Below are positions 54,301 to 55,233 of a DNA stretch of 55,233 bases, in pieces. The stretch comes from Flavobacteriaceae bacterium (GTDB lineage Bacteria; Bacteroidota; Bacteroidia; Flavobacteriales; Flavobacteriaceae): NCBI GenBank assembly GCA_018402205.1, contig JAGYIX010000005.1, positions 119,202 to 174,434 on the forward strand, written 5' to 3'. Positions within the stretch are counted from its first letter, which is position 1; each line of letters opens with the position of its first letter. Both the position numbers and the translations under genes were made by a program. The notes beneath the pieces are model-generated. The model was not told the DNA's origin, searched no databases, and saw only the letters and a list, made by a program, of their open reading frames with translations.

Positions 54301-54428
54301 CGTCCGCCTCTAAAAGGCCCAATGAGTCTGTAGTCTAGGCTCGAATAGGCATCAGAAAGTTGTTGAGCAGAAAGCGCAGAAAGCGCAAAAAAGAAGGCTA
54401 GAAAGCTAGCTGATCGCAGCATTTTCAT
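51339..54428 (-). CDS. exported BNR/VPS10-like beta-propeller repeat protein
   Basis: About 1029 residues from ATG 54426-54428 (MKMLRSASFLAFFFALSALSAQ signal). Repeats of the kind WKSDDAGNTWKNIS, YKSTDGGNSWRKV, YRSEDGGATWMQV and ISQDGGSSWQNI occur through residues ~30-720, as in sialidase/VPS10 beta-propellers. A helical region near the C-terminus (YDFISEINATVNKAHSSIKK...) and a strand-rich domain precede it. Secreted glycan- or protein-binding role is inferred; no sialidase active site can be assigned. It separates hemH from hemJ. Confidence 0.88.
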   Translation of the reverse strand: MKMLRSASFLAFFFALSALSAQQLSDAYSSLDYRLIGPFRGGRSAAVTGVSGQPNTYYFGGTGGGVWKSDDAGNTWKNISDGYFGGSIGAVEVAQSDPNVIYVGGGEVTVRGNVSSGYGVWKSVDGGKTWEDKGLSASRHIPRMRIHPTNPEVVYAAVLGDIYKPTTERGVYKSTDGGNSWRKVLYVNDMAGAVDLIIDPTNSRVLYASTWRVQRTPHSLSSGGPGSSLWKSTDSGETWTEISSNKGFPEGTLGIIGVTVSPVQKDRVWAIIEHKEKGGLYRSEDGGATWMQVNEERKLRQRAWYYTRVYADTQDADIVYVMNVQYHRSTDGGATFSTYNAPHGDHHDLWIAPENNQRMIIADDGGAQVSNDAGENWTTYHNQPTAQFYRVTTDNAFPYRIYVAQQDNSTIRIKHRSDGYGISEDDWEETAGGESAHIAVDPANDNIVYGGSYGGFLTRVNHDNNTVRAINVWPDNPMGYGAEGMKYRFQWNFPIIFSKHDPKKLYTFSNHVHLSTNEGQSWQLLSEDLTRNDASKLVSSGGPITQDNTGVEYYATIFAAAESPLKEGLLWVGSDDGLIHISQDGGSSWQNITPKNMPEWSMINSIEPSAFDEGTCYVAATRYKMGDFTPYLYKTEDYGKSWKLITKGINSEHFTRVLREDPAKKGLLYAGTETGMYISFDDGKAWSAFQLNLPIVPITDLAVKNNSLIVATQGRSIWMIDDLTVLHQLDANTASKEAVLFKPKDAYRTKGGARKGSLTEGENMPAGVVTHLYLKDLKPSDKVQLVYTSMAGDTLAHFSTDATDPKEKLALKTGGNTHVWDTRGEGAERLKGMILWWANLSGPKAVPGSYKVHLTHNGATQSESFAILADPRAEASVAEMKDQYDFISEINATVNKAHSSIKKIRSINEKLSAFEAQYKDDAAVADLVKQSKELRERFSTVEKALYQTQNRSGQDPLNFPIRLTNKLAHLNSLVALDDFGPTEQDRAVQQELSIAIEAELKTFDALVEQEIETFNKAFNDKQLKFLQLD

Positions 54429-54494
54429 AATGTAAGTTTTAAGTAAGGCCCTACAAATTAGAAAATATCGCGAAACGCCGGCACAAAAGAGATG

Positions 54495-54529
54495 CAAATT
54501 TAGCGAAGCACCTAAAGGCAACACCCAAA
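54495..54529 (-). promoter_or_regulatory. possible promoter of the BNR-repeat gene
   Basis: On the - strand a TAAATTTG (54495-54502) and TTTG (54526-54529), 23 bases apart, resemble -7 and -33 elements. The spacer is slightly long. Confidence 0.35.
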
Positions 54530-54530
54530 C

Positions 54531-55233
54531 TTAGACCAACAACTCTCCCGAATCTTGCCAGTGATTTATCCAAGAGGCCATAAGCTTAACCCAATGCTCG
54601 TTATCGTTGAGGCAAGCTATGTGCTTAAACGAAGTTCCGCCTGCCTCGATAAATTGTTCTTCGCCCTCCATGGCAATCTCTTCGAGGGTTTCTAAACAAT
54701 CAGATACAAAGGCCGGAGTAATCACCGCCAATCGCTTTTTGCCCTCTTTGGCAAAACGCTCAAATTCGTAATCGGTGTAAGGCCTTAGCCACTGATCTCC
54801 AGCAAGGCGCGACTGAAACGAACTGCTTACCTTCTCGGGGTCAAGCCCCAGGTAGTTGCGCACGGCCTCGGTGGTCACAAAACACTGGTGACGGTAGCAG
54901 GTGTGATGGGCTACCGAATTGATGCTGCAGCACTGGCCATCAATCTTGCAGTGAAATTTAGTGGGGTCAGACTTGCGAATATGGCGCTCTGGAATACCGT
55001 GATACGAAAAAAGTACGTGATCGTATTCAAAGTCGCTCAACTGTGCCTTAATGCTCTCTGAGAGCACCTTGATATAATCAGCGCTTTTGTAAAAGGCCCC
55101 AAGGGTGGCCATGCGCATGTGCTTAAAGTGTTTCTGCTGATCTTCTAGTGCCTTAACCACCACAGTTTCGTAGCTGCTCATCGCGTAATGCGGATACAGC
55201 GGCACCAACAGCACTTCTTCTACCCCTTTAGCG
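54531..55233 (-). CDS. hemH: ferrochelatase, 5' end outside window
   Basis: About 234 C-terminal residues; the frame remains open to the edge (AKGVEEVLLVPLYPHYAMSSY). Inserts Fe(II) into protoporphyrin IX. Catalytic context: HVLFSYHGIPERH (His) and AFVSDCLETLEEI (Glu), and Cys residues in FHCKIDGQCCSINSVAHHTCYRHQC that could hold a Fe-S or zinc site. Same direction as the BNR, hemJ and kinase genes, forming the heme-related end of the window. Confidence 0.95.
   Translation of the reverse strand, partial: AKGVEEVLLVPLYPHYAMSSYETVVVKALEDQQKHFKHMRMATLGAFYKSADYIKVLSESIKAQLSDFEYDHVLFSYHGIPERHIRKSDPTKFHCKIDGQCCSINSVAHHTCYRHQCFVTTEAVRNYLGLDPEKVSSSFQSRLAGDQWLRPYTDYEFERFAKEGKKRLAVITPAFVSDCLETLEEIAMEGEEQFIEAGGTSFKHIACLNDNEHWVKLMASWINHWQDSGELLV

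Noticed and set aside
1-55233. CRISPR arrays, tRNA or rRNA genes
   Set aside because: No regularly spaced repeats and no cloverleaf or rRNA-like sequence were noticed in any gap; a tRNA search program was not available.

Overview
The window comes from a Bacteroidota chromosome, most likely a flavobacterium-like marine or aquatic lineage. Several gene upstream regions carry the Bacteroidota -7 element TANNTTTG. Lipoproteins have short flavobacterial lipoboxes. There are bacillithiol-type (BrxA/BrxB) and flavobacterial DUF families, a class II IlvC, and the catalytic-only LeuA form typical of the phylum. Genes are densely packed, often with 1-4 base stop/start overlaps. No rRNA, tRNA, CRISPR array, prophage or complete insertion sequence was found.

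Layout. 1-6.4 kb: the end of a CtlX-type hydrolase, a secreted M24 peptidase, DUF488, an NTF2-like protein, DUF456, a PadR-PspC envelope-stress pair with a clear promoter/operator, and a long helical protein of unknown function. 6.5-17.7 kb: the branched-chain amino acid block. leuA-leuC-leuD-cimA-leuB runs rightward and meets leftward ilvD-ilvB-ilvN-ilvC end to end. The fourth leu-operon gene looks like an (R)-citramalate synthase, not a second LeuA, so isoleucine can be drawn from pyruvate; no ilvA is present here. 17.9-26.2 kb: exported hydrolases (PIG-L, two M20 peptidases, histidine phosphatase, metallo-beta-lactamase fold, penicillin acylase). 26.2-27 kb: a TacAT-like toxin-antitoxin pair. 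27-32.3 kb: bactofilin, a candidate small RNA, acetyl-CoA synthetase, a sodium:acetate-type symporter with its DUF4212 subunit, and an InsA-like zinc-ribbon/HTH protein. 32.6-36.3 kb: a PiT phosphate transporter fused to a PhoU-like domain, convergent with a 5'-nucleotidase lipoprotein. 36.4-42.8 kb: DUF3089 hydrolase, a lipoprotein, then a tightly coupled run of methyltransferase, DUF3050, DUF2237, DUF6503-like and an AT-rich TPR-TM-AraC regulator, then MarC. 42.8-45 kb: dCMP deaminase, an orphan HigA-like antitoxin with a gene remnant, and a PanAT toxin-antitoxin pair with a perfect palindromic operator. 45-55.2 kb: HupE, a DnaJ/TerB protein, bacilliredoxin, acyltransferase, a Tat-exported Gfo/Idh/MocA oxidoreductase, and a leftward group with ferrochelatase, a large BNR-repeat protein, HemJ and an NtrY-like kinase.

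The most striking overall observation is seven single-base frame disruptions in six genes (ilvN, bactofilin, the symporter twice, DUF2237, DUF6503-like, hemJ). In every case shifting one base restores a family-like C-terminus, and usually also the expected tight junction with the next gene. This can reflect assembly errors or genuine decay; raw reads would decide. No wholly new multi-gene defence or mobile system could be demonstrated. The best candidates for further attention are the citramalate synthase assignment, the duplicated leuA start, the PanAT/HigA island, the InsA-like protein beside the acetate genes, the composition break at the AraC regulator, and the candidate sRNA at 27.68-27.76 kb.
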